Shown: piece by piece, positions 11,306-22,860 of the stretch
How the letters are laid out: every line of letters starts with the position of its first letter
How positions within the stretch are numbered: the first letter of the stretch is position 1
Assembly (NCBI GenBank): GCA_037447655.1
Contig: JBBHKE010001729.1
Span: 62,001 to 126,000 of the forward strand
Direction of reading: 5' to 3'
DNA length: 64,000 nucleotides
Origin: Zygnema cylindricum
Taxonomy: Eukaryota; Streptophyta; Zygnematophyceae; Zygnematales; Zygnemataceae
Notes under the pieces: model-generated
What the model was told of the DNA's origin: nothing
The model's database searches: none
The model's input: only the letters and a program-made list of their open reading frames with translations
Translations under genes and position numbers: made by a program

Positions 11306-12383
11306 TGTTAAAATTTGTGTATTTTCTAGATCTGGATTTATTCTATCTGTTTGTCAGATGGTCTTGTCTAAGTCATCATTACTTGTCGTATTTACTGGAC
11401 GACAGAGATAGCTATGGCTGTCGCCACAGTCAGAAAGAAACAGGCAGACAAACTAAAAGATGACCAAAATGTTTGACCTAACCGGATTTTATCCTAGGTC
11501 ATTCAGAATATAGGTCGTACTGCGTAGCCGTGCGCCTTATCCCTTAGGTCTTCACAAAACGATACACATATGTGGTTTGATGTATCATTCAACAGGCACG
11601 CAACGTCAGTTTCACTTAAACAGACCAAATTGACGAAACAACACATAAAGAAAAGGCGCTCGCGGACGCGAATATAACCGTGTAAAATATATGATCGGAC
11701 GGACGTCGTCGCCGCCGCCAAACCCGAGTGAATCTTTGGCGGCTTTCAAACATAGCGGCGCTCTAAGCCACGTGGCGCCACATCATTGGACGTCGGAAAA
11801 GATAAGAGGAGGAACGATGGCTCCCAAGCTGACAACTGTCAATCAGAAGGCCAGGTTGCACAATGGCATTACAAAAAGTACAATCGACCACTCTACCTTC
11901 TTGTACTGTACACTCTTTTGATTGGTCTAGGGTACAGTAGTAGGTAGCTGTGAGTAGGAGTTTATGGACTTAGTGTGTTTGAGGCGCCTCTCTCCATGTG
12001 ACTTTTTGTATTTATATGCCATATTTGGCCAACCATAACTTACTGCTCACGGGAGCAAATTCAGAGATCACTTTTGCTGCGGACTCATAGGAGTCCATGA
12101 TACACAGGAGTTTTGTTGGTCAGAGATTTTGTCTGCCAGAGTGGCTGTATTTAAAAGGGAAAACCAAAGTGGGGGAATGTGTCCGAATACACATATTCTA
12201 ACTTTGAATTCTATGGGGGAACTAAGCACACAGAAAGATTTTTTTCACGGGGTGAAGCTGTATTGGGGTTTTGATTGTCACGGTGTCATTCATTTGGGTT
12301 TTTAACAACTTGGAGTCGGCATTTCTAGATAAGCTTCTTTGGATCTGCGATTTTTGTGGGGGAATGGAGCCCATAGAATTTCA
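11306..12383 (+). mobile_element. C1 copia solo LTR (1078 bp)
   Basis: Begins TGTTAAAATTTGTG and ends GAATTTCA. Flanked by GTTGG (11301-11305) and GTTCG (12384-12388), a 5-bp target duplication with one change; the unoccupied paralog at 10672-10682 reads AAGTTCGTTCT. No internal region, so it arose by LTR-LTR recombination. Contains the tRNA-like segment, a variant palindrome AGCTATGGCT (about 11413) and the conserved 3' block. Confidence 0.85.
11475..11550 (-). other. tRNA-like segment inside C1 LTR (best preserved ends)
   Basis: Exactly 76 nt on the minus strand. The 7-nt ends GACCTAA and TTAGGTC are perfectly complementary, as in a tRNA acceptor stem. A B-box-like 'GGATAAAATCC' lies 5' of the 3' end and a D-loop-like 'GGGATAAGGCGC' follows the 5' end. 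The anticodon arm is not convincing. Confidence 0.6.
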
Positions 12384-12457
12384 GTTCGTTCTTACACATA
12401 GGGACACCTGAAAACCAGGTATAAAGGATATGCGCTAAAAGAAAGTAAATTTGCTAA

Positions 12458-13215
12458 GGGTGAACCTCAATCAAGCATTTCCAGTAATAGTACGGACACG
12501 TTTACAGGCAGTAATATTTTTATCACTTCTCTATCATGTTGTGCCAGCAAAGCACCAATTGCTGACGTGCAGGGTTGCAATTGGAACCACGTAGGATCTT
12601 GTTCAGTCGGTTGGGAATATTAAGAGATTTGAAAAGCAGAAAATCTAAACGGCGTATGTACGTACGAACCCAGATTTGAATATATAGCAACGCTACGCGA
12701 ATGTACAATTTTTGTGTTCTTGTCATATCGTTGTACGAACCGTTTCGAAATTATTTTCAAAATGAAAATTTGTACTTTATCGTTTGCAATTATGTTTTGT
12801 AAGCAATGTCATTTCCACGAAGGAAAAGAGTTGTCAAATAGATATCTTGCGTCAAAGATTTTTTCGTCGCTCAAATCCGCCATGTACAAAGGCACGTGGC
12901 CTTTGGTAATTGTGAGGTCGGCATCGCTCGTTCGCCATCGATGATACCTTTTTGTTTCCAAGTGTACCAATAGACACGTCTAGTGTGAGGCAAGTTTCTT
13001 TCGAAGATAGTCGAGGAGACTCTGCAGACACAGGATACAAGTAGATTTTGCTTCGAAAACGCAAAATCGGACGGTGGAAATTTTTGCCAAAAGGTTTGGA
13101 GAACCTTGCCGAATCTTTATTAAACATGTTTTACAGAAGAAGAAAAAACAACAGTACGGCTTAGTACGGAAAGGTACTTTTCTCAATAAACAACCCCAGT
13201 CATGGAGGTTCACCC
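12458..13215. mobile_element. Harbinger-like non-autonomous element P2 (758 bp)
   Basis: TIRs GGGTGAACCTCAATCA and GTCATGGAGGTTCACCC (inverted, imperfect), flanked by TAA at 12455-12457 and 13216-13218. A 3-bp TAA/TTA target duplication with a G-rich TIR end is typical of PIF/Harbinger. No transposase. Related to 22148-22860 and 30542-31280. Confidence 0.75.
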
Positions 13216-14109
13216 TAAGGCCTCGATTTCATTACGCTGTCCCAATAAAAGTATAAACATGTCTATTTGCAGGATTTACTGGCAGAACGTTCCATTTTGT
13301 TGGGCCAATAAACAACCCTTCGGTATTATGATTAATGCCACGTAGGTTAACTTTCAAATTTAGAAAATCTTAAAAAAAAAAACTTCAAACGTAAAATATT
13401 AACGTAATATTTATACCATCAGAGGTAATTAATGATTCGTTTCAAAAGTTAGCGACCAAATTTAGCTTTTAAATGGAAATGAAAATTTCGAAACAGAATG
13501 GCAAAAAAGCGCGGCAAACTTTTAAGGTCGGTGGATGTCAAAAGGAGCATGCAAGGATACTTTCGGTGAGCCTTCATACTCTGTGGCGGAAGGCATGTTG
13601 TCTGTACCACTTGTAGGTCTGTGATTGCATGGTCGTTGTGGAATTATTTTTTCCTTTTCACGTGTACTAATGGTACACGACCAGTGTGAAGCAACTCTCC
13701 TCGCGAGGAGAGTTTCCTTACACTAGATGATTTGCGCCATCGCTTCGCGGCTCTCAAAAAGCGAAACATCATACGGTCGCGATTTACGCCTTTAATAATT
13801 GAGCATTCTGACAAGTATCCAGTTAACATGTTTCGTTTGATAAATATAATAAAATGGTACGAATTTGTAAGAAAACGTACGGCGTCTAGTAAACAACCCC
13901 ATTTTTCCTCTAATGGAATCTCACAAGTACATGCGAACATACCCTTAGTAATGATAATACAAACCGGTTTTTATTAATTAAATGTCTCACATTAAAACAG
14001 TCCAAAACTAGCCACGTCATTCAAATTAAACTAGAATTGTTACCAATAATATAAAACATAAACTAATCTATGTTTTCTACTCTATACACCGTGTAGCGTT
14101 TTTAGGCAT
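13216..14109. other. no gene seen; diverged repeat sequence
   Basis: AT-rich. 13630-13935 shows short similarity to the right half of P2 elements (the GTACG…TAAACAACCCCA block), so it is probably a decayed P2 relative. It includes a local palindrome around CTCCTCGCGAGGAG (about 13698). Confidence 0.4.
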
Positions 14110-14581
14110 TACCGACCATCGCATGAACCCCACAAATTGATGCGAAAGGGTGGATAGCCTTTGTGACGCAAAAAATATCCTCGAGCCTTACAGATTTGTA
14201 TAAATCTTCTTTTCACCAGTGTCCAGTTCAGCAAGTCCCATCATCCGTCGATTTCATTTCATCATTTCCTAAGACAGCTTCGTACCTATGTCAGCTAAAA
14301 TTTGTCGTTTTAGGGTTGTGTGCACCATAGTTCAAAAGTAGATGAAAGTAGGCCCATACAATATGCCTATCGTAGGTAAAGCATACAATATGAGCTTAAG
14401 ACCCATGTTGTATGGGTCGCAAAATGAAAAAAAACAGTAACAGGGTTGAGTTGCACATCTATCGATAAAGAATTATATGTCATGCCTAAATTTTGAAAAA
14501 CATTCGGACAAAAAAAAAGTTTATGTGAGTTTTGAGATATTTTTCTATTTAAACCGTCAGATTTGGATGATCTAACGGTCG

Positions 14582-15763
14582 TGAAACTCTGTGTGCTCCA
14601 TTGACCACAGAAATCCCAGATCCTAAAGAAGTTAATCTAGATAGTGCCGACTCCAAGTTGATATAAACCTAAATGGCTGACCCTTTGACAATCAAAAACC
14701 CATTATAGCTTCACCCTTATGAAATAAGACTTTCTGTGTGCTCAGTTCCACCACAAAATGCAAAGTTAAAATATGAGTTTTGGACACATTCACCCACTTT
14801 GACTTTCCCTTAGAAATGCAGCCACCCTGGTATGCAAAAACTCTGACCAACTACACCTCTGTGTAGCTTGGACTCCCTTGAGTGCGCAGCAAAAAGAATC
14901 ACTGAAAATGGTCAAGTAAATTTATAGTTATGAATGGTTAAAGATGACCTTTTCTATAGGAGCTCCGCTCGAAGAGAGGCTGCTACCTACTAAATTTTAT
15001 ATGTCCTATTCCCTCTCTAAAACTCTATCTTTTGACGTACGAAACCAATCAAATTACTGTGTCGTACAGAAAAGTACAGGTGCCGATGTACTTTCTGTAA
15101 GACCATCGTACAACATGGCCAAAATGTGGACACGTGTCAAATCGGGATTTGTTCCCGTAATCTCCGGAGTTGCCGAAATCCAATAGCATCACGCCACGTG
15201 TCACCTGACGTGGCGATGACCGTAAAATGCCAAAATTATCTCTTCCGTGATCGCGGCGCCTATCGTGGCCTTCTAATCAAAACCGGCTTTAAATCTAGCC
15301 GTTGAAATTATACGCGCGGTATTTGTTTCGTGGTCGAAACAAAGGCGCGATATCCGTTTCATAAAATACATAGAAACCGTACTCCGTACTATCTAAAACT
15401 GTATCCATGCACTACGTAATTATTCTTCGTTAAACGAATTAGTCTACGTGTAACTATATATATATTTATCAAACCTCATATACCCAAGCACTGGTCCTAG
15501 ACCTAACGGACAAAGAAAACGGCTACTCTGACGAACCATATATACGAGGATCAATTCCTGGGTCCGTCAATAATTTTAGTAAACCTATTTGTTTTCTGCT
15601 ACCTGTCTCTCTATAAAGCTTTAGGGAGCCATGGCTCTATCTCCCTACCCAGCCTTCAGTGACTACAACAAGTGTGGGGGCTTGGAGAAGAGAGTTAGAG
15701 GCAGACTGCCCTCTACCTTTTTCCTATCATAATGCATACCTAGAAAATACTCAAATATCAACA
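14582..15763 (-). mobile_element. C1 copia solo LTR (1182 bp)
   Basis: Minus-strand LTR from TGTTGATATTTGAG (15763) to GAGTTTCA (14582). Flanks GGTCG (14577-14581) and GATTG (15764-15768) differ by two transitions. The uninterrupted paralog at 50388-50400 (reverse strand ACGGTCGCTGATCAAAG) supports GGTCG as the original target. Longest LTR copy in the window. Confidence 0.85.
15500..15564 (+). other. tRNA-like segment inside C1 LTR (antisense)
   Basis: Sixty-five nt on the plus strand of a minus-strand LTR. GACCTAA at the 5' end pairs partly with TGGGTC at the 3' end. B-box-like 'GGATCAATTCC' sits in a CGAGG/CCTGG stem with one unpaired position. Confidence 0.5.
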
Positions 15764-16510
15764 GATTGTTGATCAAAGTAGCGATCTAAGAAGATCACAT
15801 GAAAAGCCCATAACATAACTTACGATAGGTCTATCTGTCATATTAGTGTCTGCAATTTTGAAGGCCACACTAAATAAAGCCTCAAATTGACCAACCAGGG
15901 AGTATGGGACGATAAAAAAAAGAATACTCCACACTGCTAAAAATATTACCAAAACCTATCCATTGGTGGTTGCAAAAACACTTTGGCGCTTTCGCCCTTC
16001 CCGAAAAAACTATGAACTCTCGATACTCTCTCTCATCTATTTTTTTTTCCGTGGTTCATTCACGTAGAAATTTTGTTTCGTTGCCCGTCGACGTTTTTTT
16101 TTCCGGGTTTTCTTTCCCACGGAATGTCATCCTACGCTGTGTCAGTTCGCTAAAAAATTACGTCCAGCGGTGTGCGCTGTACTATGATCATACGTCATAT
16201 TCGTACGTTCGTACAAGAGTGTGCACAACGCACACACATACAGTATGCCTAATCTACGCGGGTTTTGTGCCAAGTTTTGTGCGCCTACCAAAGGCCTACC
16301 ATAAAAACACATACTTTTGAACTATGGTCTGCACGTTCAAGAGTGTTGTCGGTTGAGCGATGACGGCTTGATGACGTCATCGAACGCTACTGTTTCTTTG
16401 TACAAACCGTTCGCAATTTGAACATTTTTTTCTGCCAACTTCATGAAAGTTGTCGGTGGTTTTTTTTTTTTTTTTGTAAGCTTGTCGGATGAAGAATTTA
16501 CCGACACTAA

Positions 16511-17310
16511 GGGTACGTCCCCATGTAAGCGATACTTTTAAATATTTTTTTTGGACTGTACACCGCGAATCTTAATTAGAGTAAAGAAAAATTAGAGTAA
16601 AAAAAGAGAAAAATAATAATTAGAGTTATGAACTCTAATTTGTGTGATATAACTTTTTCAAAAAGGAATTTACTCCAATTTATTTAAGTATTCTAATTTG
16701 ACGCGCTGAATATATCTATTGCAAATTAGGTATTTGTATAGAATCTGACAAAACGTACAGTTTATCGTTACTATGACGTTTGCATTACGCGGTTTGTTAA
16801 AACGCAGTTACATGATAACGGCCTGTATTAAATCATTATTTTTACTTTTTTACTTAATAAAGTACAATTTTGCACGGTCAGACACCGACCGTAACACTAT
16901 TGAAAACGGCCCGAGTTATTAACGCTCATTCAAAAAGTACCTTAAATAGTATAATGAAAAATTTAGAATCATTTATTCTATTTAACGTGATAGAGTCTAA
17001 ATTCAGGGCGACCGAATTAGCGTTATTTACTCTAATTACGATTCACGGTGTAGTGAAGTAATCCGTACTACTTTGAAAAGCGTCCCTATATGCGAAAATG
17101 AAATCGGAACTTTGAAATGTGACGGTTGTAGACGTAGGTACAACCTGTGACGATTGAAGACGACTACGAAACTCCGACAATTGGTGACGCTAACAAAAAC
17201 AGCGACAGTTGTAGACGTCTAGACGTATTGTGACATGGTGGTTTTGTGACATTGTGACGCCATGCTCACTTGTGACAACGTCGACGTCACAAAATTCAAG
17301 AACTTTCTGG
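16511..17310. mobile_element. Harbinger-like element E, 3'-truncated, holding a MITE
   Basis: Left end TAA (16508-16510) then GGGTACGTCCCCATGT. Collinear with the left third of 53566-54514, except for the MITE at 16561-17050. The right part is missing: homology stops near 'CAAGAACTTTC' and host arm sequence resumes. Confidence 0.65.
16561..17050. mobile_element. TA-flanked MITE, family C (490 bp)
   Basis: TIRs CACCGCGAATCTTAATTAG and CTAATTACGATTCACGGTG, flanked by TA on both sides. The paralogous element at 53601-53620 reads TTGGACTG-TA-GTG without it, a clear empty site showing TA is the duplicated target. This points to Tc1/mariner-type mobilisation. No ORF. Confidence 0.85.
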
Positions 17311-17708
17311 TAGGATGACGTGGCATAAGGGAACCCGTCAATATATTTAGCGGCTGGTTGTGAAGCGACTCGAAACAGGTTTAAAATAATATTTGTTTCA
17401 GAACAATATTTATTTTACCCATTTACAATCTTTTACGTGTCATACGCTTTTCCATTTCTGGCTCCTAGATATTTGTAAGCACGTGTCGAATAATCTCAGC
17501 GTATGCCTCAGCTTTTTCTACCCACGCTATTATAAAGCTTGCACGTGTAACGAAGAAAACTGTTTGTTTTGAATTTTGAATTTTGAAACGGTAGAGAGTC
17601 CTCAAAAGAAAACACGCGAGCGTGATTATCGAGGCAACTTTTACACCTCAGAAAGAAATAACACGTGGCTTAAAGAAAACGACTTTCAACGGTCATATTT
17701 TCCTCCAC
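17311..17708. other. large-repeat arm A segment
   Basis: Aligns inverted with about 42290-42560 of arm B. No gene; contains G-box cores (CACGTG) at about 17481 and 17543. Confidence 0.5.
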
Positions 17709-17993
17709 TTAGGGCGTGTGCCCATGTAACCGAAACTTTGAAACGTTACTTTGGAATTTAGCGCTGATTTTACGGTGTACTATTCAAAGTGTTCCTATGT
17801 CAAACATTATTTGCGCCTTCAATACTTCAAATATGTGACAGATGTAGACGTCACCAATATCTTGCGACACCTGTAGACGCTAACAAACTGCGGACATTTG
17901 TAGACGCCAGCGAGCTCCGGACAAACCGTGGACATTTGTAGACGCCAGCGAGACTCTGACATACCGCGGACATTTGTAGACGCCCACACGTGG

Positions 17994-18459
17994 CAGGTCG
18001 CAAACTGTCAACCGAAACCGTGACCGACCGTTAACCGACCGCCCGCGCCGGATCCGGAACGGATTCGGTTGCCAAATTTTGGGGGTCGGGCGGTTACGGT
18101 CGGTTGATTCACCAAGTAAAAAAAAACTGTCGGTTACGGTCGGTCAACCAAAAAACCAAAAAAAATGAAAATTTTGTACTGTCCTTATAATCCAACATTC
18201 TTGTACTTTGTACTCTTTGGCATTGTGGAAGTACGTGACATCATGATTAGCGTCGCAAATCTGACACGGTACTGTAGTAAGCAATTTATTTGGCAAATCA
18301 AAGGGAACGCGACAAAGCGTCGCAAATCTGACACGGTAGTCACTATTCATTTCGCATATCTTAGGCAACGCGACAAAGTGTCGCAAATCTGACACAGTAG
18401 TACACTATTCATTTCGCAAATCTTAGGCAACGCGACAAAGCGTCGCAAATCTGACACAG
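17994..18459 (+). mobile_element. hAT-type element D, 5' part
   Basis: Begins CAGGTCGCAAACTGTCAACC, the family D terminus, followed by repeated ACCGACCG motifs and then roughly 62-bp tandem units (18253-18459) starting CGTCGCAAATCTGACAC. The right end is lost at the adjoining MITE. Confidence 0.7.
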
Positions 18460-18461
18460 TA

Positions 18462-19309
18462 CACCGTCAATCGTTATTAAAGTAAAGGAATAAATAGCGT
18501 AAAAAAAAAATTAGTGTTATTAACTTTTTTCTTTTTTTTTTTTTTTTTTCCCTTCCCTTGGTTTGTATTGTTTTTTTTTTTACCCTTTTTTTCGCTGGAA
18601 ATCTTGAAAATAATTTGCTTCCGGAGCTTTTTTTTTTTTGGAATTGCCAAATTTGGAACTTTTTCAATAAAATTATATATATTTTTCGCATTTTTGATCT
18701 CCATTTTTGGAAGCAAAATGATTAATTTTTAGACTATGTTTGGTTTTTTTCTTTGAAATCTGGAACCTCATTTGCCAAAATGTTGTTTACATCGAAATAT
18801 TTGAATCCACAAAATTTGTCATTTTTTATGCCATCATATATCAAAAAATAAAATAAAGGAAAGAAAAAAAAATAGAGGATAAAACGAAACACTAAAAACG
18901 GAACAAACAAACAACAAACGAGTAAAACAAACAAATCGACAAACTAACTAACAAAGTAAGTACTTAACTAACTAATTAATTAACTACCTTACGAACTAAT
19001 TAATCATCTAACTTATTGACTAACTAACTAACCAACTGATTTTTGACCAAATAATTGACCAAAAAATATATTTACTCACTAAGCTAAGTATTTAACTAAA
19101 TAACTAACTCCATTGCCTATTGTTATTAGCGTTAAGGTTTTATTGGTTTTAAAGTGAAATTAAAATCAATAATACTAGTTTAGTGCAAGGAGATGAGGAA
19201 GATTGTTGTCCATTTCTTAAATAGTGTTGTTAACTCTATTATATGATTTTTGGCCAAGAAAAGTCGCAACCTAATTAGTGTTGTTAACTCTAATAACGAT
19301 CGGCGGCTA
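18462..19309. mobile_element. TA-flanked MITE family C, expanded copy
   Basis: Left end TA-CACCGTCAATCGTTATTA; probable right end CTAATAACGATCGGCGG then CTA at about 19290-19309. The interior has long T and A runs and a CTAA-rich tract (about 18940-19060). No coding content. Confidence 0.55.
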
Positions 19310-19594
19310 CGTTAACAAACAAATAAATATATTTACTAACTACATTAAGTACTCAGATTAATTAACACTAAAACTTAAGTGATAAACTTTTGTTCATTTT
19401 TTAATCGACCAATATGTAGTATGGCTTACTACATTTTTGCAATATTGGTGATAAAAATTAATGCAAATATGTTTATCATTTCATTTTTTTTTTTTAACTT
19501 TCCCGTTGAGAGTTGACAACTCGCTCTGGTTACAATGGAAATGTTTTTACTATAATACCATAATATTCATTAAAATTTTAAGGTTTGTAGGGTA

Positions 19595-19800
19595 CACCTT
19601 GAATCGTTATTAGCGCATAGAAATTATTAGTGTAAAGCAAAAATTAGCGTCATTCATTCTAATTTAGTGCCAGGAGACGTGGCAGTTTATGGTCCACTTC
19701 CTTAAATAGTGTAATTTATTATATTTAAGGTATCAATGCCAAAATTTTGGGGTGCCGATACAGCGTACATAAGGCTAATAAGTAATAACGATTCACGGTG
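19595..19800. mobile_element. TA-flanked MITE family C (206 bp)
   Basis: TA-CACCTTGAATCGTTATTAG … TAATAACGATTCACGGTG-TA. Small relative of the 490-bp copies. Confidence 0.75.
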
Positions 19801-19976
19801 TAGCATACGACAGGCAGCCTCGTACATATGTCTGTACGTTCCGTACATATTCACAATCGTACATATAAACTAAAAGGATCATTTCTTTTTTCCAGACAGT
19901 ACACACGGGTAAGAAGCTGATTCACCAAATGTTATACCTGCCTACAAATTTGAAGGAATTTACGTTCAAATGCTTT

Positions 19977-20736
19977 GGGCGTATGCCCATGTAACCGAAA
20001 CTTTGAAACGCTACTTTGGAATTTAGCGCTGATTTTACGGTGTACTATTCAAAGTGTTCCCATGTCAAACATTATTTGCGCCCTCATTACTTCAAATATG
20101 TGACAGATGTAGACGTCACCACTATCTTGCGACACCTGTAGACGCTAACAAACTGCGGACATTTGTAGACGCCAGCGAGCTCCGGACAAACTGTGGACAT
20201 TTGTAGACGCCAGCGAGCTCCGGACAAACTGTGGACATTTGTAGACGCCAGCGAGACTCTGACATACCGCGGACATTTGTAGACGCCCACACGTGGACAA
20301 CATAACAAATTGCCTACGTCTACAAATGGCAGATGGACTCCTACGCTGTAATCTCCGCAGACCCTGCTGGAGATAAATTCCGTACAACCAAACAAACAAA
20401 AGAATTGTTTGCAAACGAATTTTTGTTTTACTGTACACTCATAATTGAAAAAAAAAAATAGAAAACTTTTGACACGTGCAATCCAGGTTTTCTATTCGTC
20501 AATAGGGTAGTATTTTGATTAAAATCAGATCGCGATTTGATTCCAGTGCAAGTGTGAAGATGAGCTGGAAGTGGGTCGCGATGATAATAACGCCAAATTT
20601 TCGTACCTTCCAAGTACCAAGATGTACTTGTGTTTTTGCAAAATTTTCGTACGGCGTAATATTTTCTCGTTGCAAGTCCCGTTTTCTGTGAAAACGACGG
20701 GAAAAAACCCTTACTTGAACACATGGGCACACGCCC
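19977..20736. mobile_element. Harbinger-like element E (760 bp unit)
   Basis: Left end GGGCGTATGCCCATGT, right end ACATGGGCACACGCCC followed by TTA. The first 280 bp or so nearly duplicate 17712-17993. Includes 38-bp tandem repeats. Confidence 0.65.
20157..20290. repeat. 38-bp tandem repeat
   Basis: About 3.5 units of GGACATTTGTAGACGCCAGC…; two units are followed by a variant with GAGACTCTGACATACC. The duplicate region at 17878-17993 has one unit fewer. Confidence 0.8.
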
Positions 20737-20739
20737 TTA

Positions 20740-21310
20740 GCTATGCGGTACTGTAGAGCTGCCACGTGGAATTTATGGTAGGGCATGGCAAAAATTTCTG
20801 AAGTATTTCAGATTGTGAGCTGATGACGTGGGCAGAGACTACTGGTTTTAAATTACCGCGTCACTCTTTTTTAGAAACGGGGACCACAAACAAATGACTA
20901 CAGCTCGTATTTTTGTCGTATTATATGCTTCATGTCACATGGATATCGCGTGGGGCGGCAGCAATAGACGCCAAAAAAAACAGTGGGAAGGAAGGAAAAC
21001 TGGAAAAGTCAAAAATATCTAGCGTTTGATTTTTTGTCGTATTAGGTGTTGTACGAGTATTTCCGTACAATGCTGCGCTTGTAGACAAACAAAATAGAAA
21101 AAACAAAAAAAAACATTTTGGCGGAAGAACTCGCCTCGCTGTATATATTTACCTAAAAACAGATTGAGCCAAAGGACATTTTTGCATACAAAAAAAATAA
21201 AAGAAAAAACGACAAAATTAAAAAAATGGGGTAGATGATAGTGACTTTAGTAACGGTTGTCCGTACCGCAATTTACGGATTCGCCCATAACACTTTCTCA
21301 TATTTGTACT
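20740..21310. other. large-repeat arm A segment
   Basis: 20740-21200 aligns inverted with about 41740-42170 of arm B (blocks GTAGGGCATGGC and TGTAGACAAACAAA). No gene. Confidence 0.5.
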
Positions 21311-22134
21311 TAGTGTTGGGTATCGAGGACCATTTGCCGATACTCGATATATATATCGAATTTCAGGTACCCGTAAATCGATATATCGCTTCGATACATC
21401 AAAAAGCTAAATATCGTGATATATCGTCGATATATCGCCGACATATTGTATCGCCGATATATCGAGGCTTTTTAAAACAAAAAAATAATAACTATTTTTG
21501 CTACTGCTGCAAGTACTAATGCTGCTGCAGCTGGTAGAAAATATCCAGAAGCATTTCAGTGTCATTATCCTCATCACCTCCCACGCTACCTCCCATCCCT
21601 TGGGAATCCATGGAGAAAACTAAAAGTGTATCCTTTCTATAAATTAGTCGTTGGAAATGGATAAGCCGTAAGGGCTACCAATGTGCAGATTGGTAGATGC
21701 CTGCAAAAATGCCTACAGATTGGTAGGTATTCCTGCCTGAAAGCATGAAAAGAGCAGTCTGCATTTTTTTTTTCAGATTATACTTTGACTTAATTAGCGT
21801 GACCTTTTCTTATGTGAAATCTCTACGTACTTAATAATTAATAATATGAATTACGAAATTATTATTTTTTTGTCAGTTCCATTTTGCGGCGTCTACCTTT
21901 AAGTCATGGAACGAAAATCACGTCGTACGTGGCGTATCAAAAAATTTGTCTTCATCGCTAAAATAACATATTATATAAAATATTAAATTTAAGAAATACT
22001 ATATATTGCGATATATATCGCGATAATTTTTCTTGGTCTCTGTACGATATGTCTAGAATTTTGCTCGATCAATATTCGATATATATTGAATATTGAAATT
22101 ATCACGATATGAAATTACCCGATACCCAACACTA
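21311..22134. mobile_element. hAT-type non-autonomous element J (824 bp)
   Basis: TIRs TAGTGTTGGGTATCG and CGATACCCAACACTA, flanked by a perfect 8-bp duplication TTTGTACT (21303-21310, 22135-22142). Subterminal regions are dense in CGATATATCG. A fragment recurs at 28843-28984. Confidence 0.9.
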
Positions 22135-22147
22135 TTTGTACTACTTA

Positions 22148-22860
22148 GGGTAACCTTCCATCAAGCATTCCCAGTAATCGTATAGTCACGTTTATCGGCA
22201 GTAATATTGCTTACGTGTAAGATTGCGATTGGTACCACGTAGGATCCTGTTGAGCCGCTCGGGAATAATGAAAGTTTACAAAAGGACAAAATCGCAACTG
22301 CAAATCTGTACGGGCGGACGCCGATTAAAATATCTAGTAGCGCCACGCTAATGTAAAATCTATACGTCCTTGTATTTGTCGTTGTACCAACAGTTACGAA
22401 AACCGTTGCAAAATGAAAATTTGTACAATGTCCATGAATGTACCATTTGTACGTTCATGTATTATCGATGTACCAGCGGAGGCGTGATCGGATTTCCAAC
22501 AACCAAGATTTTGTCGTCGAACAGGGTGGCTTTGATGTAAGAAGGTATATGTGTAAGTTTCTATCTTCACGTCCTTCGTGGATCGACTCTGACTTTTACA
22601 AGTGGACCAATACACGCGTCTAGTAAGCGCAAAGTGTCACCCTGAGGACAATCGGAGGACTAGCCAGACATTGGATAGAAGGGGCATTTGCGTCGAAAAT
22701 TCGAAATCAGACGGTGGAAGTTTTCGCCAAAAAGTTTGGAGAATCTTAACGAATTTCTAGTAAACATCTTTTGAGGAAAAAAAAAACAGTACGGCTTAGT
22801 ACGGAAAAGTACTTTCTCAAGTAAACAACCCATTTTTTATTGCCTGATGGAAGGTTACCC
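22148..22860. mobile_element. Harbinger-like element P2 (713 bp)
   Basis: TIRs GGGTAACCTTCCATCA and TGATGGAAGGTTACCC; left flank TTA, right flank TTT. It begins 5 bp after the hAT J target duplication. Confidence 0.8.

Larger units (their letters stand above)
10619..12950. repeat. tandem duplication, unit about 620 bp (second copy split by a solo LTR)
   Basis: 10619-11238 and 11239-12945 (minus the LTR at 11306-12383 and one target repeat) are near-identical in order: CACGAGCATTGTC, CACACCTTTAAGTAACAAGTT, TTCTTACACATAGGGACACC, and so on. The unit includes the left half of a Harbinger-like element (10752-11238), whose complete copy lies at 12458-13215. Confidence 0.8.
14326..16326. mobile_element. 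hAT-type non-autonomous element S1, split by a solo LTR
   Basis: TIRs CATAGTTCAAAAGTAG and TACTTTTGAACTATG. Flanked by GTGTGCAC (14318-14325) and GTCTGCAC (16327-16334), an 8-bp target duplication with one mismatch. The inverted arm B has the empty site (GCCTGCAC near 42815). Without the LTR it is about 0.8 kb. Same family as 49995-50645 and 54520-54811. Confidence 0.8.
17712..20736. mobile_element. Harbinger-like element E complex with repeated left end
   Basis: Outer ends GGGCGTGTGCCCATGT (17712) and ACATGGGCACACGCCC (20736) with TTA on both sides (17709-17711, 20737-20739). Inside, a second left end occurs at 19977. The intervening 2 kb carries a hAT piece and MITEs. The inverted arm B lacks the whole block (near 42150), so it is an insertion. 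Confidence 0.7.

Noticed and set aside
20157-20290. CRISPR-like regularly spaced repeat
   Set aside because: Units are contiguous without unique spacers and the context is a eukaryotic transposon.
20087-20438. Two overlapping frames with repeated 'YKCPQFV' units
   Set aside because: Produced by the 38-bp tandem repeat inside a Harbinger-like element; not conserved in the partner copy.
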